This document shows, one piece after another, positions 36,531 through 37,950 of a stretch of DNA of 37,950 nt. The position numbers were made by a program, and so were the translations under genes. Source of the stretch: a virus; IMG/VR virus record IMGVR_UViG_3300006616_000045, positions 1 through 37,950 of that record; one strand, written 5' to 3'. The notes under the pieces are model-generated. The model was given only the letters and a program-made list of their open reading frames with translations, was not told the origin of the DNA and made no database searches. The number at the start of each line of letters is the position of its first letter. Position 1 is the stretch's first letter.

Positions 36531-37950
36531 ATGGACTTATCAAAAAAAGACAAAGATGGTCAATTTGTTATTACAAATCAGAAACTTACTGATGCCTATA
36601 ATGCTGCGGTGGCAAAAGAAGATTTTGTTAATGCACTGACGTTTCAAAATGAGTTAGCCAAACGAGGCGCATTTGAAGCAGAGGGCGTGGGAATTGTCGA
36701 GAAAGGACTGTCAAAATTCTATGGCAGTTTGGCAAAAGGTTTTGGTGCGCCTGTGGACATCGCCGCAAGCGGTTTGCGCAAGGCGGGTGTGCCTGTTGGA
36801 GATGCGCCTGTTGGTGGCGAACAAAGCCTCAGAGGTTTAATTGATGTTGCTAGTGGCGGTCAGGCGTTCACAGACGCGAAGCCAACGACCACGGGCGAAA
36901 GGGTAGTTTCAAAGGTTATGGACGTTGCAGGGGAGACAATACCCGCAACAATAGGAATTGTAGGCGCAGCGCCAAAAGCTGTAAACCTTGGGACTGATTT
37001 ATTCAGTTCTTTCAAGAATGTTTTGGCAAATGTTCGCGGAGAGGCGGCAAAAAATCCCGCTAAGTTTGCGCGGGATGAAGCTGCTATTGTGACAGGCGCA
37101 GGTGTGGCGGCGGGTAGCATTGAAAGTATGTTTCCAGATAATCCCACGGCTGAAACTGTGGCTGAATTGCTTGGCACAATGGGTGGTGTTGCGGGTGTAA
37201 AAGTTGCTGAAAGTTTAGCATCTAGAACGGCAGCAAAAAAAGCCAATTTGCCATTCACAGCGGCAGAATTAAAAAGGACTGCGGGTGAAGTTTATGAGGC
37301 ACAAAAAGCTGATGGATTTTCTGCACAGCCAGAAGTAACGCAAAGCATTATGGAAAGTGTTTTTAGGCGGGCTGATGTTGACGGGATTATTTTGCCTGAT
37401 GGCTCAGTTGACCCTGATTACACAAAAATGTCAGGAACGATGAAAATACTAGAGGCATACGCAGACAAAGGAATGACGGGCGCACAAATTTTATCAACGC
37501 GCAGGGGTATAAAAAACAGAATGAACGATGCGAAGGGCAGCGAAAAAAACTTACTGCGTAATGTTCTAAGAGATTTTGACGCGCACACTGCTGATTTGGC
37601 TCCCTCTATCAAAGTTGCAAACGCAATGTATGCCCGCGCAATGAAAGCAGAGCAAATTGAAGATTTACTTGAGTTGGCAAAAACAAGGGCAAACGCAAAT
37701 GTAAATCTAGAAAATGCCATGCGTACAGAATTTAGATCGTTGCTACGCAGGATCGTTAAGGGAACAGAATTAGGTTGGACGCCGCAAGAGCAAGACCATT
37801 TAAGGCGTATCGTGGAAGGTGGAACGCTTGAAAATATGTTGCAGTTCATAGGGAAAGCCGCGCCTTCTGGCAGTATGAATGTTGCATTGGGTGGCGGTTT
37901 GCCATTTTCTCTTGCATATTCAGTTACAGGCGATGTGCCAACTTCAGGCG
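36531..37950 (+). CDS. Large ejection-type internal virion protein, N-terminal part (3' incomplete)
   Basis: An open frame of 473 codons runs to the window's end without a stop. ATG behind AGAGGACAG. The N-terminal helix (VAKEDFVNALTFQNELAKRG) is followed by a conserved marine-phage segment LAKGFGAPVDIAASGLRKAG, a Gly/Ala-rich region (about 180-230), a helical part with LSTRRGIKNRMNDAKGSEKN and a Gly-rich end ALGGGLPFSLAYSVTG. The last two resemble, in order and composition, the C-terminal region of the protein at the window's left edge. Both are likely ejection proteins. Long minus-strand frames inside it are shadows. Confidence 0.72.
   Translation, partial: MDLSKKDKDGQFVITNQKLTDAYNAAVAKEDFVNALTFQNELAKRGAFEAEGVGIVEKGLSKFYGSLAKGFGAPVDIAASGLRKAGVPVGDAPVGGEQSLRGLIDVASGGQAFTDAKPTTTGERVVSKVMDVAGETIPATIGIVGAAPKAVNLGTDLFSSFKNVLANVRGEAAKNPAKFARDEAAIVTGAGVAAGSIESMFPDNPTAETVAELLGTMGGVAGVKVAESLASRTAAKKANLPFTAAELKRTAGEVYEAQKADGFSAQPEVTQSIMESVFRRADVDGIILPDGSVDPDYTKMSGTMKILEAYADKGMTGAQILSTRRGIKNRMNDAKGSEKNLLRNVLRDFDAHTADLAPSIKVANAMYARAMKAEQIEDLLELAKTRANANVNLENAMRTEFRSLLRRIVKGTELGWTPQEQDHLRRIVEGGTLENMLQFIGKAAPSGSMNVALGGGLPFSLAYSVTGDVPTSG

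Noticed and set aside
36860-37849. Two long minus-strand frames at the right end
   Set aside because: Both are shadows of the plus-strand ejection gene that runs off the window; low-complexity Ala/Ser/Phe composition and no neighbouring minus genes.
1-37950. tRNA genes, insertion sequences, diversity-generating retroelement, restriction-modification
   Set aside because: I looked for cloverleaf cores, transposase motifs, reverse transcriptase motifs and methyltransferase motifs on both strands and saw none.

Overview
The window is a segment of a tailed double-stranded DNA phage genome, most likely a short-tailed (podovirus-like) phage of a marine alphaproteobacterium. The morphology call rests on a P22-type portal, an SU10/DUF5309-type major capsid protein, an SU10-type head-tail adaptor, a P22 gp10-like tail protein, ejection-type proteins including a lytic transglycosylase, and the absence of sheath, tape measure or tail-tube genes. 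The host call is weaker. It rests on the GTA-type 3TM holin, a GH19 endolysin, ERF/SSB/RusA/DUF1376 early genes, base composition that looks mid-range by eye, and general resemblance to marine phage gene sets. No integrase, reverse transcriptase, tRNA gene, CRISPR array or insertion sequence was seen.

Layout. (1) 1-8541, plus strand: the C-terminal part of an ejection-type protein, portal, scaffold, major capsid protein, a run of small proteins, then a lysis block (membrane proteins, 3TM holin, GH19 endolysin). (2) 8642-12774, minus strand: two dozen or so tightly overlapping small genes in three transcription units. Each unit is headed by a copy of the same promoter-like box (near 10306-10338, 11711-11746 and 12799-12834). 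The products are HTH regulators, a papain-like cysteine-protease candidate, and two micro-proteins of 31 residues, one of which carries an SSB-tail-like C terminus. (3) 12887-15887: a recombination and repair block with RusA (+), HNH and PD-(D/E)XK-like nuclease candidates, a DUF1367-like protein, SSB and ERF annealase (all -). (4) 15888-17593: a divergent palindromic promoter, a small HTH regulator, a DUF1376 replication protein and a partner. No DNA polymerase or helicase is present, so host replisome recruitment is implied. (5) 17594-19317: a strong terminator, then TerS and TerL. (6) 19351-25474: virion proteins, adaptor and a collagen-like tail fibre. (7) 25476-29899: an accessory cassette of seven translationally coupled genes, with three Fe(II)/2-oxoglutarate oxygenases, a capsule/Kdo-transferase-like protein, a radical SAM enzyme and two proteins without a firm function. 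(8) 29950-37950: fibre/adhesin proteins, gp10-like tail protein, ejection proteins and a truncated large ejection-type gene.

The most interesting feature is the cassette directly behind a fibre built of Gly-Pro-Thr collagen repeats. Proline or other side-chain hydroxylation by the oxygenases, and sugar addition by the transferase, are natural hypotheses for fibre or host-surface modification. Other signals worth checking are an SSB C-tail mimic, a conserved early promoter box with unusual 21-nt spacing, late promoters whose -35 element overlaps the stop codon of the preceding gene, stable tetraloop hairpins between early genes, and an aromatic-hydroxylase-like HDxFGH motif in a virion-block protein.

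Both window ends lie in related ejection-type genes, so the segment is either a linearised near-complete genome or a fragment that lacks a stretch in that region.
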